Shown here one piece after another: positions 52,469-60,575 of a stretch of DNA of 64,000 nucleotides (positions within the stretch are counted from its first letter, which is position 1; the number at the start of each line of letters is the position of its first letter). The notes beneath the pieces were generated by a model. That model was not told where the DNA came from, did not search any database, and saw only the letters and a program-made list of their open reading frames with translations. This DNA is from Halovivax ruber XH-70. GTDB lineage: Archaea; Halobacteriota; Halobacteria; Halobacteriales; Natrialbaceae. Both the position numbers and the translations under genes were made by a program. The stretch spans positions 2,976,001-3,040,000 of the forward strand of contig NC_019964.1 in assembly GCF_000328525.1 (NCBI RefSeq), read 5' to 3'.

Positions 52469-53149
52469 CTACGGCCCCGCGAACGTAAAGTCGACGGCGT
52501 AGTAGACGTAGAGCTGGCCGAGGCCGGCGAGGACGAGGAGGACGCCGGCAGCCTGTTCGAGGCGGCCGCGGTGGGCCATCACCCAGTCACCGCCCGCCGA
52601 GAGTCCCGTCCCGGCGGCGACGGTCACCGAAACCATGAGGATGGCGACGGTCAGGACGTAGCTCCCGATGACGGCCAGTGCGTACATCGCCGAGCCAGAG
52701 AGTGCCAGTCCGGAGACGGCGATGACGGCCGGCGCGACGCAACCGGCGGAGGCGGCGGCGTAGCCGGCGCCGAAGAGACCGAAGCCGAGGATGCCGGTCC
52801 GGCGCTTGGGAAGCTGGATCGACAACGAGGGGGCCCGGTCGAAGACGATCAGTATCCCGAGAACGATCAACGCAGCGCCGACGGCAGGTTCGACCACGGA
52901 GAGGACGTCGGCGACGCGGGAGCCGACGGCGTAGGTCGCCGCGAGGAACACACCGAGAACGACGAGGACGCCCGCACCGGCGACGAGACCCCGGAGGAGC
53001 GAGCCGGCGAGCGTGGATTCACCCTCCGAACGTCCCACGTAAAAGCCCACGTACCCCGGGAGGAGCGCGTACGCACAGGGTGAGAAGAACGTCAGCACAC
53101 CGGCGGAGACGGCGAAGCCGACCGCGCCAACCGTCGTGAGATCAGCCAC
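52469..53149 (-). CDS. ccdA: CcdA/DsbD-type thiol-disulfide membrane transporter
   Basis: A 226-residue membrane protein with six hydrophobic segments. The two redox cysteines are in FFSPCAYALLPGYVGFYVG and AASAGCVAPAVIAVSG. CcdA carries reducing equivalents across the membrane to extracytoplasmic thioredoxin-like proteins, such as the TlpA-like protein upstream, keeping CuA-site or Sco cysteines reduced. Confidence 0.88.
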   Translation of the reverse strand: MADLTTVGAVGFAVSAGVLTFFSPCAYALLPGYVGFYVGRSEGESTLAGSLLRGLVAGAGVLVVLGVFLAATYAVGSRVADVLSVVEPAVGAALIVLGILIVFDRAPSLSIQLPKRRTGILGFGLFGAGYAAASAGCVAPAVIAVSGLALSGSAMYALAVIGSYVLTVAILMVSVTVAAGTGLSAGGDWVMAHRGRLEQAAGVLLVLAGLGQLYVYYAVDFTFAGP

Positions 53150-53286
53150 GGTGGCTCACCCCGCCGTCGGTCGTCGTGGCCGCAGCGTGGGGCCGGACAC
53201 CACCATCGATCGACGGGGTCCCGACCAGCGCCCACGTTCGGGTGCCGACCGTCGCGCGTCGGGGAGTGTCGAGACACATGCGTCGA

Positions 53287-53847
53287 TCACCTGACCGTGC
53301 CGCCGGCCGCCTCGATCTCTTCGAGGATGGTTTCGCTCGAGACGATGCCCGTGTGGGTCCACTGGGTCACGCCGTCGGCGTCGATGATCGCCGTCGCCGG
53401 CGTCGCAGCCGACGTAAGTTTGACCTGCACCTCGAACGTTCCGTAGCCGATCGGCCACTCGCCGCCGCCGAACTCACGCCACGTGTCTTCGATGTACTCG
53501 GGAGAGAAGTCGTCCGGGCCGACGTCCTCCGCGGTAATCGCGACGAACGCGACGTCCTCGCCGGTTCGGTCGGCCGCCGCGGTGACTTTCGGGACGGCAT
53601 CTGGACAGACCGTACAGGTCGTCGCCCAGAACTCGAGGACCGTTACGGTGTCATCGATCGGCACCGTGATCGGCTCGCCGTCGCTCCAGGAGAGGTCGAC
53701 CGTTGGGACGGTGACGGGGTCGTCGAGTTGCGGCTGGTCCGACCCGCCCGAGGAGCCGAACGTGGGAAAGCCGCCGACTGCCAGGGCACCGCCCGCCCCG
53801 AGCACACCCAGACTCGCCGCGCCGGCGATGGCTTCCCGTCGCTTCAT
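53287..53847 (-). CDS. TlpA-like extracytoplasmic thioredoxin
   Basis: A 186-residue protein with an N-terminal twin-basic signal (KRREAIAGAASLGVLGAGGA) and a thioredoxin fold. The active site is EFWATTCTVCPDAVPK (Cys78, Cys81), and the cis-Pro region is TSAATPATAIIDADG. It probably reduces Sco or the CuA cysteines, with electrons from CcdA. It is 3 nt downstream of the Sco gene stop. Confidence 0.88.
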   Translation of the reverse strand: MKRREAIAGAASLGVLGAGGALAVGGFPTFGSSGGSDQPQLDDPVTVPTVDLSWSDGEPITVPIDDTVTVLEFWATTCTVCPDAVPKVTAAADRTGEDVAFVAITAEDVGPDDFSPEYIEDTWREFGGGEWPIGYGTFEVQVKLTSAATPATAIIDADGVTQWTHTGIVSSETILEEIEAAGGTVR

Positions 53848-53850
53848 GGA

Positions 53851-54591
53851 TTAGCCTTCGATGACTGCGAGCATGTCGTCTTCGATGTCCATCGGCGTGG
53901 AGCGCTCCGTCGCACCCGGATACGAGCGTTCGACGATCCCCTGGTCGTTGACGAGCAGGATCAACACGAAGTGGGTGAACCCGTACTCGACGTCCGAATC
54001 CGTTCCTTCCGGGGCGATCTCGGAGGCGGGTGCCTGCTCGACGGGGAGGCCGAACGGGCCACCCTGCTGGTCGAACAGGAGTTCGTGTGCCGCCTCTTGT
54101 GTCTCCGGACGGAGGAAGTGCCAGTCGTCGGCCGACGGGTCGACGTTGCGATCGGTCAGATACGTCCGGAGGACGTCGGGCGTGTCGCGTTTTGGATCGA
54201 ACGTCCAGGGGGCGAACGCCGCTTCGTCGCGGTAGCCCGCCTCGCGAACGCCGTCGTTTACCTCGATGAGGTATCGGAGGAGTGCCGGACACGCGCCCAT
54301 GATACAGTTGGTGTAGACGAAGGTGTGCAGCTGGACGCGCTCGCCGAGGAAGTCCTCGTCGGAGACGGTCTCGCCGGAGAGGGCGTCGGGGACCGAATAC
54401 GAGGGAACCTCGTCGCCGTAAGTGGGATGGGCCGACGCGCTGAGGTCGTGCTCGCGGTCCGGCGGACCGAGAACCGCGCCGTCGGCGGGTTCGGGTTCGT
54501 CGCCGGTCACCGATGAAAACGAGTCGAGACAACCCGAAAGCGCCGACAGCCCCCCAAGGCCGCTCGCGCCAAGATACGTGCGCCGCTTCAT
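53851..54591 (-). CDS. Sco1/SenC-family copper chaperone lipoprotein
   Basis: A 246-residue lipoprotein. The signal ends in a lipobox LSALSGC (Cys21). The Sco domain has HTFVYTNCIMGACPALLRYL (Cys96 and Cys101) and the third copper ligand His in EYGFTHFVLILLVNDQG. The Cys pair is spaced C-x4-C rather than the classical C-x3-C. It should deliver copper to the CuA site of subunit II. The start MKRRTYLGASG at 54591 places the signal at the N-terminus. Confidence 0.87.
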   Translation of the reverse strand: MKRRTYLGASGLGGLSALSGCLDSFSSVTGDEPEPADGAVLGPPDREHDLSASAHPTYGDEVPSYSVPDALSGETVSDEDFLGERVQLHTFVYTNCIMGACPALLRYLIEVNDGVREAGYRDEAAFAPWTFDPKRDTPDVLRTYLTDRNVDPSADDWHFLRPETQEAAHELLFDQQGGPFGLPVEQAPASEIAPEGTDSDVEYGFTHFVLILLVNDQGIVERSYPGATERSTPMDIEDDMLAVIEG

Positions 54592-54831
54592 GCTCGATCC
54601 TGAGGAGACGAGCGGTAAAGAAGGGCCGGTTGTTCCCTGAGTGTGGGAAACGGGGCGCTGATGCGTTCTGCAGTCGGTGTGGGCCACCCCCTACCCCGCT
54701 CGAAGATCGAATCCAAAGCGGGCTACAAGCAGGCGGTCGAGCGAGTGAGCGATCGAGACGCAGACGGACGGTGAGAGATCAGTTCGCCAAGATGGTTCGA
54801 GGAATCGAACTCGATACGGCCGCGACGATCG

Positions 54832-55380
54832 TCAGGCTTCGTGGAGCGTCACGTCGATCTCGCCCTCGTCACTCTCGACGGTCAGCATCGTCGCCCGATC
54901 CGCAGGGTCGGCGCCGGTGACGGACCCGGGGTTGAGCACGCGGACGCCCTCGTAGACAGTGTCCTCGACACGATGGCTGTGGCCGCCGATTCCGACGATG
55001 CCGTCGCCGTCCCACGAGCGAGTGCGGGCGCGAGCCGTATCGGCGATCGCCCGGTTCCAGTCCTCGCCACTCATGACGAAGCCGTCGTCGCCGTAGACGG
55101 CCGCCTCCACCGGATTCAGCGTCCCGTGGGTGACGACGAACGTGACGCCGTCGATTGTGAGTTCGGCGACCGACGGCAGTCCCATATCTGCCGGATCGGC
55201 GTTCCCATGAACGGCCGTGAGCGCCGTCGCGAGGTCGCGAACCTCGTCGAGTGTCGCCGCCGTCTCGAAGTCACCGGCGTGAATCGTGTGCTCGGCGTCG
55301 GCGATACGCTCGCGGAACGAATCCGGGATGTCGGTCTCACGTTCGGGTATGTGAGAATCTGCAATGATCGCGAGTGTCAC
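54832..55380 (-). CDS. YfcE/MJ0936-type metallophosphoesterase
   Basis: A 182-residue calcineurin-like phosphoesterase with LAIIADSHIPERE, IHAGDFETAATLDEV, VHGNADPADMGLPS, VVTHGTLNPVEAAVYG and GIGGHSHRVED in order; these supply the dinuclear metal ligands. The family hydrolyses phosphodiesters in vitro; the natural substrate is unknown. The reading starts at 55380 (MTLAIIADSH) and diverges from the HtrA-like protease. Confidence 0.88.
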   Translation of the reverse strand: MTLAIIADSHIPERETDIPDSFRERIADAEHTIHAGDFETAATLDEVRDLATALTAVHGNADPADMGLPSVAELTIDGVTFVVTHGTLNPVEAAVYGDDGFVMSGEDWNRAIADTARARTRSWDGDGIVGIGGHSHRVEDTVYEGVRVLNPGSVTGADPADRATMLTVESDEGEIDVTLHEA

Positions 55381-55542
55381 GTTCCGGTATCAGTCGGTCT
55401 GCTGAAAAATCTGCTGGGCAGCTCTCGAGTCGAATCACCGGGCAAGAATCGGCGACCGGCGCGGGACGATTCGACCCGGAGATCGGCCGGGACCGTTCGC
55501 AGGCCGACCCTATTTCCGAATCGTCGGTGGCTACTGTACGGT

Positions 55543-56715
55543 ATGCATCGGATACGAACCCTGGCGCTCCTCCTCGTGACCCTGGCGATGGTCATCAGCG
55601 TTCCGGCCGCGGGAGTGGCGGTGGGCGGTGTGGCGACGGGAGACGAGACACGGGCGAGCGGTGACGTGACAGTTGTGAGCGACGACCAGCACGCGATTGG
55701 TGACTCGCCCACGCTACAGACCCAGTCACAGGACAATCAGTCCGGGGGCGAGCAGGCGCGAAACCGCACCGGCTGTAACTACGTCTCCCTCTACGAGGAG
55801 ACGATCCCCTCGATCGTCCAGATCCAGCTCGGGCGGGGACTCGGCTCCGGATTCGTCTACGAGACGAGCGAAAACGCGACCTACATCGTGACCAACGAGC
55901 ACGTCGTGGGCGGGAACGAGTCGGTCGGCATCCGCGGGAGCGAGGGCGACCTCCACAACGGCACGGTCGTCGGTGCGACGGCCTTCGCCGACCTCGCCGT
56001 GGTTCGCGTGAACGCCACGTCGGACGCCCTCGAACCGCTCGACGTCTCGAACGCGACGCCCCGGCCCGGCCAGCGCGTGGCCGCGCTCGGCAGCCCCTAC
56101 GGCCTCGAGAGCACCATCACCTCGGGCATCGTCAGCGGGGTGAACCGCTCGATGCCGACCGAGGCGGGCCGGCTGCCCAACACGATCCAGACGGACGCAC
56201 CGATCAACCCGGGCAACAGCGGCGGCCCGCTCGTCGACTGCGCCACCGGTGACGTCCTCGGCGTCAACCGCGCCGGCGGCGGCGAGAACATCGGCTTCGC
56301 GATCTCGGCGGCCCTCGTCGATCGCATCGTGCCCGAACTGATCGAGACCGGCGAGTACGCCTACCCCTACCTCGGCGTCCGGGCGCTCCCGCTCTCCCAG
56401 CCCATCGTCGAGGCGAACGACCTCTCGGTCACCGAGGGCGTCTACGTCGCCGGCGTACTCGGCGCGACACCCGCCAGCGACGCGCTGCAGGGCGCGGACC
56501 AGTCGGTGCAGATCGACGGCGCGACGGTCCCCGTCGGCGGTGACGTCATCGTCGCCGTGGACGACCAGTCGGTGTCGACACGCGAGGACCTGCTCTCGTA
56601 CCTGCTGACCGAGACGGCACCCGAGGATACGATCGAACTGACCATCGTCCGTGATGGGCAGGAACAGACCGTCGAGGTCACGCTGGGCGAACGACCCCCG
56701 ACGAACGGGGCGTGA
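55543..56715 (+). CDS. HtrA/DegP-type serine protease
   Basis: A 390-residue exported protease. The signal sequence is TLALLLVTLAMVISVPAAGV; a Thr/Ser/Gln-rich spacer follows. The trypsin-like domain has the triad His in YIVTNEHVVGGN, Asp in ATAFADLAVVRVN and Ser in NPGNSGGPLVDC. A C-terminal PDZ domain (about residues 280-385) starts AYPYLGVRALPLS and contains GGDVIVAVDDQSVSTREDLL. It is predicted to degrade or refold damaged surface proteins. A CCTATTTCC box about 30 nt upstream supports the start. Confidence 0.9.
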   Translation: MHRIRTLALLLVTLAMVISVPAAGVAVGGVATGDETRASGDVTVVSDDQHAIGDSPTLQTQSQDNQSGGEQARNRTGCNYVSLYEETIPSIVQIQLGRGLGSGFVYETSENATYIVTNEHVVGGNESVGIRGSEGDLHNGTVVGATAFADLAVVRVNATSDALEPLDVSNATPRPGQRVAALGSPYGLESTITSGIVSGVNRSMPTEAGRLPNTIQTDAPINPGNSGGPLVDCATGDVLGVNRAGGGENIGFAISAALVDRIVPELIETGEYAYPYLGVRALPLSQPIVEANDLSVTEGVYVAGVLGATPASDALQGADQSVQIDGATVPVGGDVIVAVDDQSVSTREDLLSYLLTETAPEDTIELTIVRDGQEQTVEVTLGERPPTNGA

Positions 56716-56979
56716 GGGGCAGATTGGGGTAGTCTGCTCGAGAACGCAACGAACGAGATGGGCAATATTCGGTCGGCGTAGACAGGAGGGATCGGGTACG
56801 GTAGTCTCGCAGCCATCCTGCTGGCCAGGGAACATCGTGTCGGCCCGTTTGCCGTTAGATAGGCCTGAACGAGACGGTGGCTGGGCCGGGCCGATAGCGG
56901 AGGGGCGGCGTCGGTTTACTTCTCAGGGACGCTCTTGAAAGGGGCGCGTAACAAAACCTCGTGGACAGTATCGGTTAGC

Positions 56980-57189
56980 ATGGTTTCCCTGACAGGCCTG
57001 GTGATCAATGCGGTCGTTGGCCTCGTGCTCCTGGTGCTGGCAAACGTTCTCGGGCTTGGTGTACAGATATCGATTTTGACACTCTTGATCTGTGGGATCC
57101 TCGGCATTCCCGGAGCGATCCTCGTGATAGCACTCGCGCTGCTGGACATCGCCTTCATGGCGACGATGGTTCCACTGGTCCCGCTCTAG
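56980..57189 (+). CDS. BofA-family small membrane protein (second copy)
   Basis: A 69-residue protein starting MVSLTGLVINAVVG, almost entirely hydrophobic, sharing NAVVG and GIPGAILV cores with the BofA-like protein at 7838-8125 but lacking its N-terminal helix. An in-frame ATG at 56935 adds 15 polar residues and is less likely. It marks the last typical chromosomal gene before the AT-richer island. Confidence 0.7.
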   Translation: MVSLTGLVINAVVGLVLLVLANVLGLGVQISILTLLICGILGIPGAILVIALALLDIAFMATMVPLVPL

Positions 57190-57195
57190 CGCTCT

Positions 57196-57408
57196 GTGGC
57201 GAGACGTGATTGGCTTCGTACCCGTGATCCGAACGAGACGGCGCACCTGGACCGACCACCGGCTCGAAAGCTGAGCGGATATCCGTACTACAAGCTCCGG
57301 GCTGGGGACTATCGTGCGATTAGTACCTGGGATCGGACGGATGACGTCCTCATTGTCGAAGTGGTCGGGCATCGGCGGAACATCTACGATTGCAACCTCC
57401 CACCGTAA
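57196..57408 (+). pseudogene. N-terminally truncated RelE/ParE-like toxin
   Basis: A 70-codon frame with a GTG start. The C-terminal half, ARKLSGYPYYKLRAGDYRAI and VLIVEVVGHRRNIYDCNLPP, is a clear RelE-family toxin end. The N-terminal helices of about 90-residue family members are replaced by unrelated sequence (WLRTRDPNETAHLDRP). No antitoxin gene is seen beside it. It is probably a broken remnant at the border of the island. Confidence 0.6.
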
Positions 57409-57646
57409 GTCCCGCAGCCGGTTCAAACAGTTTCGTCAGTGGATGTTCAGCTTGCCGTGCAATACTATCTCCGTGCGACGGACAGCGGCGGGATGAGAGT
57501 GGAGAAGTGCCGATTAGCGAACCGCAGAAGCCGAAGGCGACTCGCCATCTATTTCATAAACCAGTCACAGAAGGACAGGCAATCAAAGATATCGAGGAAG
57601 GGTTCCAAAATCGGCTACAGACCCAAAATCCGCCCACTATCCAATA
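57409..57646. other. non-coding region at the left edge of the AT-richer island
   Basis: Frames here (for example EPQKPKATRHLFHKPVTEGQ followed by AIKDIEEGFQNRLQTQNPPT) have some protein-like character but no start or family I recognise. They may be the tail of a lost gene. Confidence 0.35.
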
Positions 57647-57655
57647 GATATATTA
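57647..57655 (+). promoter_or_regulatory. strong TATA box upstream of hairpin-rich DNA
   Basis: GATATATTA predicts a transcription start near 57680, almost 260 nt before the next good start codon at 57934. Confidence 0.5.
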
Positions 57656-57679
57656 CACATTGCCGCATATTCAAACCCG

Positions 57680-57930
57680 GAAGCTCGCGTCTCCATCACG
57701 TCGCGGGGGCATGCGCGAAGAGGAAATGCCCCGGGTGGTAGGACACCCGAGGCGCGGCTTCCAAAGCATCCCGCTTTGGTTGCCATGTTCCGAAAGACAC
57801 CTTCGAGACAAAAAGGTCTCGCACGCCACTGGTTTAGAGAGTCGTATCGCTATCCGTCGCAGTTCTTCGTTTTCGGGGATTGGGGGCCGAGTCACTTCGG
57901 TCGGTTCGATCGCCAGAACTGCGAGGTGCT
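57680..57930 (+). ncRNA. candidate structured leader or small RNA
   Basis: Downstream of the TATA box are three consecutive perfect hairpins: CGGGTG-N6-CACCCG (57732-57749), CCAAAGC-ATCCC-GCTTTGG (57761-57779) and CGAGAC-N6-GTCTCG (57804-57821). The first two loops contain GGA and TCC, which could pair. No frame through the segment looks coding. It could be the leader of the zinc-finger gene at 57934 or an independent RNA. The extent given is approximate. Confidence 0.35.
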
Positions 57931-57933
57931 CGG

Positions 57934-58164
57934 ATGAAATCCGTCGAGCGAACGAGCGACGGGACCGGCGATGCGCCTCGCTCTCAGGGGTGTTACCGGT
58001 GTGATCGGAACGTGGCACCATCGCGGCTCTTTCGGGTGGACATCGAGCCACCCGAGGTGCTTGAGGGGGACTACAGACACTCAGTTCGGTACTGCTGTCC
58101 GGATTGCGCTGCCGCGATGAACTTGTCTGAGTTTTCGGATCGGGTGAAGAAGAGCGCTCGTTAG
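57934..58164 (+). CDS. small double-CxxC zinc-finger protein
   Basis: A 76-residue protein with two Cys pairs, QGCYRCDRNVAPSRLF and RYCCPDCAAAMNLSEF, forming one treble-clef or ribbon-like zinc site. The start MKSVERTSDGTGDAPRS is preferred to an ATG 18 codons upstream, where the sequence is unlike. Small zinc proteins are frequent in haloarchaea and mostly uncharacterised. It follows the hairpin-rich region. Confidence 0.6.
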   Translation: MKSVERTSDGTGDAPRSQGCYRCDRNVAPSRLFRVDIEPPEVLEGDYRHSVRYCCPDCAAAMNLSEFSDRVKKSAR

Positions 58165-58567
58165 GGGCAGACCAGGTGGATATCGCAATTTTCACTTGGA
58201 CCACCATTTTTCGAATGGACGCGTCAACGTTTACATCTTCAAGGCGCATCTCGTCGGGCATATCAAGACACCAATATTTCATGAAAATTAGTACTAACCC
58301 AATTTTTGGAAGGATGGATTCCGACATGACCCATCCGTTTTCCGAACGGGGAGAGTCCAAGGGACGGCGCCAGGGGTGTTTAAACGGCGCGTCAATTGCC
58401 GTTTAGGGTCCGTTCAATTGGTGAACGGGGTCGGCGTCGTCGTGAGGTTCGCTAGGAGCTCAATTGCGGTGTTGGTGTATAGTCGTTTCGTGATCTCAGT
58501 AAGGGCGAGATCTCGGTATGGATCGGAATGTTACCATCAAATCCCTATCGAAACTGGGCTACATTGG
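58165..58567. repeat. convergent intergenic region with three inverted repeats
   Basis: Between the convergent zinc-finger and channel genes are TAAACGGC-N9-GCCGTTTA (58381-58405), CCGTTCA-ATTGG-TGAACGG (58410-58428) and a GATCTC...GAGATC pair near 58495-58515. They may act as bidirectional terminators or recombination sites. No coding frame is convincing. Confidence 0.45.
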
Positions 58568-60472
58568 TCATCGTGAGGCCCGGGTTGACAAGACGAACAC
58601 GAGGAGACCGAAGAACAGTACCCCGAATGCGGTCTGTCCCACGGCGAGTGCTTCACCGACCGAACTGACCGGTGTGAACCGCCCATACCCGAGGCCAGTG
58701 AACGCGAGAAAACTGAATAGAATTGAGTGTGCTAATTCAGTTACTCCACTATCATCTCCGATCCAGAGCCACAGATGGTCGTGTGTCTCGTGATGGAGCG
58801 TCCCCAACGCGAAGTGGAGAAGCGCGGTAAAAACCACGAAGATTAACGACCAGCCAAAGAGAGGCTTCAGTTTCGTCCCGTGACCTGTCGTGTGTTTCAG
58901 GAACCCGTCAACAACAATTGGAATGTATCGTCTGTCGTCCTTGTTGACTCTGAGAGTTGCGTTCTTCCGCTTTCGGTGGTACTTGAGTGACTCGTCTGTC
59001 AACGAGTTGTCTCTGTAGACTGCTTCGAGTGTTCGATAGACGGAAGCAGCCTTTCGTCCAGGGTGCTCCTTGTCGTCTCCTTCCCCCGAATCCAAATAGT
59101 TGTAAATACCGTTGAACGTCGTTCCGGTCCCAACCCGTGCAGAGACCAACTGGCAAGTGTATAGCCGCGCTTCGGTGAACCTGGAGTCAGTGAGGTCGGC
59201 CTGTGCGAGGGTAGCGTACTCTAGATTAGCCTCATCGAACTCAGCGCCGTCCGCTCTAACGTCGGCCATCGACACTCCGGAGAGATCACAGCCGTGAAAC
59301 TTTGCGTCCGAAAGTCGCGCCTCATCGAACCGGGCCGAAGAAAAGCTCGAACCGGAGAGTACTGCATTACTGAGGTCCGAACGACCGAAGTCGAGTTTCG
59401 TCGTCTCGTGATTTTCAAGGGAGACATCAGCCATCTTGGCTCCGACGAATTCCACATATTCGAGGGTACATCCATGGAAACCTGCGTCTCGAAGGTCAGC
59501 GTCGGAGAAGTCAGTGTCGACGAAATCTGTGTCGGCAAACGTCGTGTTATATAGGTTCGCACCGACGAACGATACTTTCTCGAAGTGTGCACCTTTCGTC
59601 TTGACATCTTGCATAACCGCTCGATCGAAGGTCGCTCTCTCTGGCTCGGTATCGTGCATTTTCGCCCGTTTCAGGCGTGCACCCGAGAAGTCAGCGCCTT
59701 CGAGTGTAGCATCTCGGAGATCGACGTCCCGCATCTGTGCGCTGGTGAAAGTACAGTCGGAAACGTCAACCTCGAAGATGGCGCCATCGAGGTGCGCATC
59801 CGTGAAGTCAGCACCACCTAATTGGGTTCGCTGACCGGTGAAGGTGGCGCCCTGTAGCTGAGCGCCCCGGAAGTCGACATCTCGAAGATTGACATTACGG
59901 AAGGTGACGTTTTCGATCGACGCATCCGAGAGCGTTACACCGCGGAGCGAAACGTCGGCAAGCACCTTGTGGCCGTTTACGGTCTCTCCCGAGAAATCGG
60001 CGTCCTCAACCCCTTCTTGCCGAGTAAAGACGTCGTGAAGGGTTGGTGATGTGGATTCTTTGGCCGTGTTAGAATCTGTCTCGTGGGCGTCTGGTTCGGC
60101 ACTGTCTCTTTCTGAGCCGCTGTTCCCGAAGAATGCTTCTGCAGTTACAGTCTCTTGAGCACCTGTTCTAGCGTACTTTAACGCCTCGACGATCCGTCGA
60201 CTTAGCTTCGGTCTCTCTGCGAGATCTACGATGTCAGAGTCGTCGACCCACAACAAGTCATCGGAGACTGGATGCAACCGTGTGCGTATTCGTGGTGTAT
60301 CGTCTTCAGAGATTCGCTCAGGTGATACGTGTGGTTCGAATTCACCGACGAGAACACTCCTTTCCAAGTCCAAAACGAACACGGTATCGTCGTCATCGAA
60401 TTCGTATTCTGGGCCGTGTTCAAACACGCCTGGTTCGGTTTCCATCTGTTTCTCCAGTAACCAGGTCGTCAT
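58568..60472 (-). CDS. pentapeptide-repeat protein fused to a K+-channel-like pore
   Basis: A 634-residue protein. Residues 1-150: an acidic N-terminal domain I do not recognise, with a Ser/Asp/Thr linker. Residues about 160-445: some 45-50 pentapeptide repeats of the A(D/N)LxX type (DFSDADLRDAGFHGCTLEYV), forming a long beta-helix. Residues about 530-634: two membrane helices (PLFGWSLIFVVFTALLHFAL and QTAFGVLFFGLLVFVLSTR) around FSFLAFTGLGYGRFTP, which resembles the T-x-G-Y-G selectivity filter. It lies about 100 nt behind drmC on the same strand. The ATG at 60472 is chosen over a GTG at 60496. It may be a toxic effector or a coincidental neighbour. Confidence 0.8.
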   Translation of the reverse strand: MTTWLLEKQMETEPGVFEHGPEYEFDDDDTVFVLDLERSVLVGEFEPHVSPERISEDDTPRIRTRLHPVSDDLLWVDDSDIVDLAERPKLSRRIVEALKYARTGAQETVTAEAFFGNSGSERDSAEPDAHETDSNTAKESTSPTLHDVFTRQEGVEDADFSGETVNGHKVLADVSLRGVTLSDASIENVTFRNVNLRDVDFRGAQLQGATFTGQRTQLGGADFTDAHLDGAIFEVDVSDCTFTSAQMRDVDLRDATLEGADFSGARLKRAKMHDTEPERATFDRAVMQDVKTKGAHFEKVSFVGANLYNTTFADTDFVDTDFSDADLRDAGFHGCTLEYVEFVGAKMADVSLENHETTKLDFGRSDLSNAVLSGSSFSSARFDEARLSDAKFHGCDLSGVSMADVRADGAEFDEANLEYATLAQADLTDSRFTEARLYTCQLVSARVGTGTTFNGIYNYLDSGEGDDKEHPGRKAASVYRTLEAVYRDNSLTDESLKYHRKRKNATLRVNKDDRRYIPIVVDGFLKHTTGHGTKLKPLFGWSLIFVVFTALLHFALGTLHHETHDHLWLWIGDDSGVTELAHSILFSFLAFTGLGYGRFTPVSSVGEALAVGQTAFGVLFFGLLVFVLSTRASR

Positions 60473-60575
60473 GTCTGAACGAGTACCGACGGCCACAACA
60501 AAAACCCTCTGTTGCGGTCGAGAAAATGACTAAGATAGGCGCTAGTCGATCGGCGACGAAAAATCATAGTGGTGA

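Noticed and set aside
56720..56830. Possible tRNA-like segments (GGGGTAGTC, GGTAGTCTCGCAG)
   Set aside because: No acceptor stem or T-arm GTTCGAATCC could be paired with them.
57710..57830. Resemblance of GAGGAAA and following stems to RNase P RNA
   Set aside because: Only a short motif fits; length, conserved P4 partner and overall GC content do not match an archaeal RNase P RNA.
57671..58360. 229-codon minus-strand frame opposite the zinc-finger gene
   Set aside because: Runs through the hairpin array and is Ser/Arg/Pro-rich; the plus-strand CxxC protein is the better reading.
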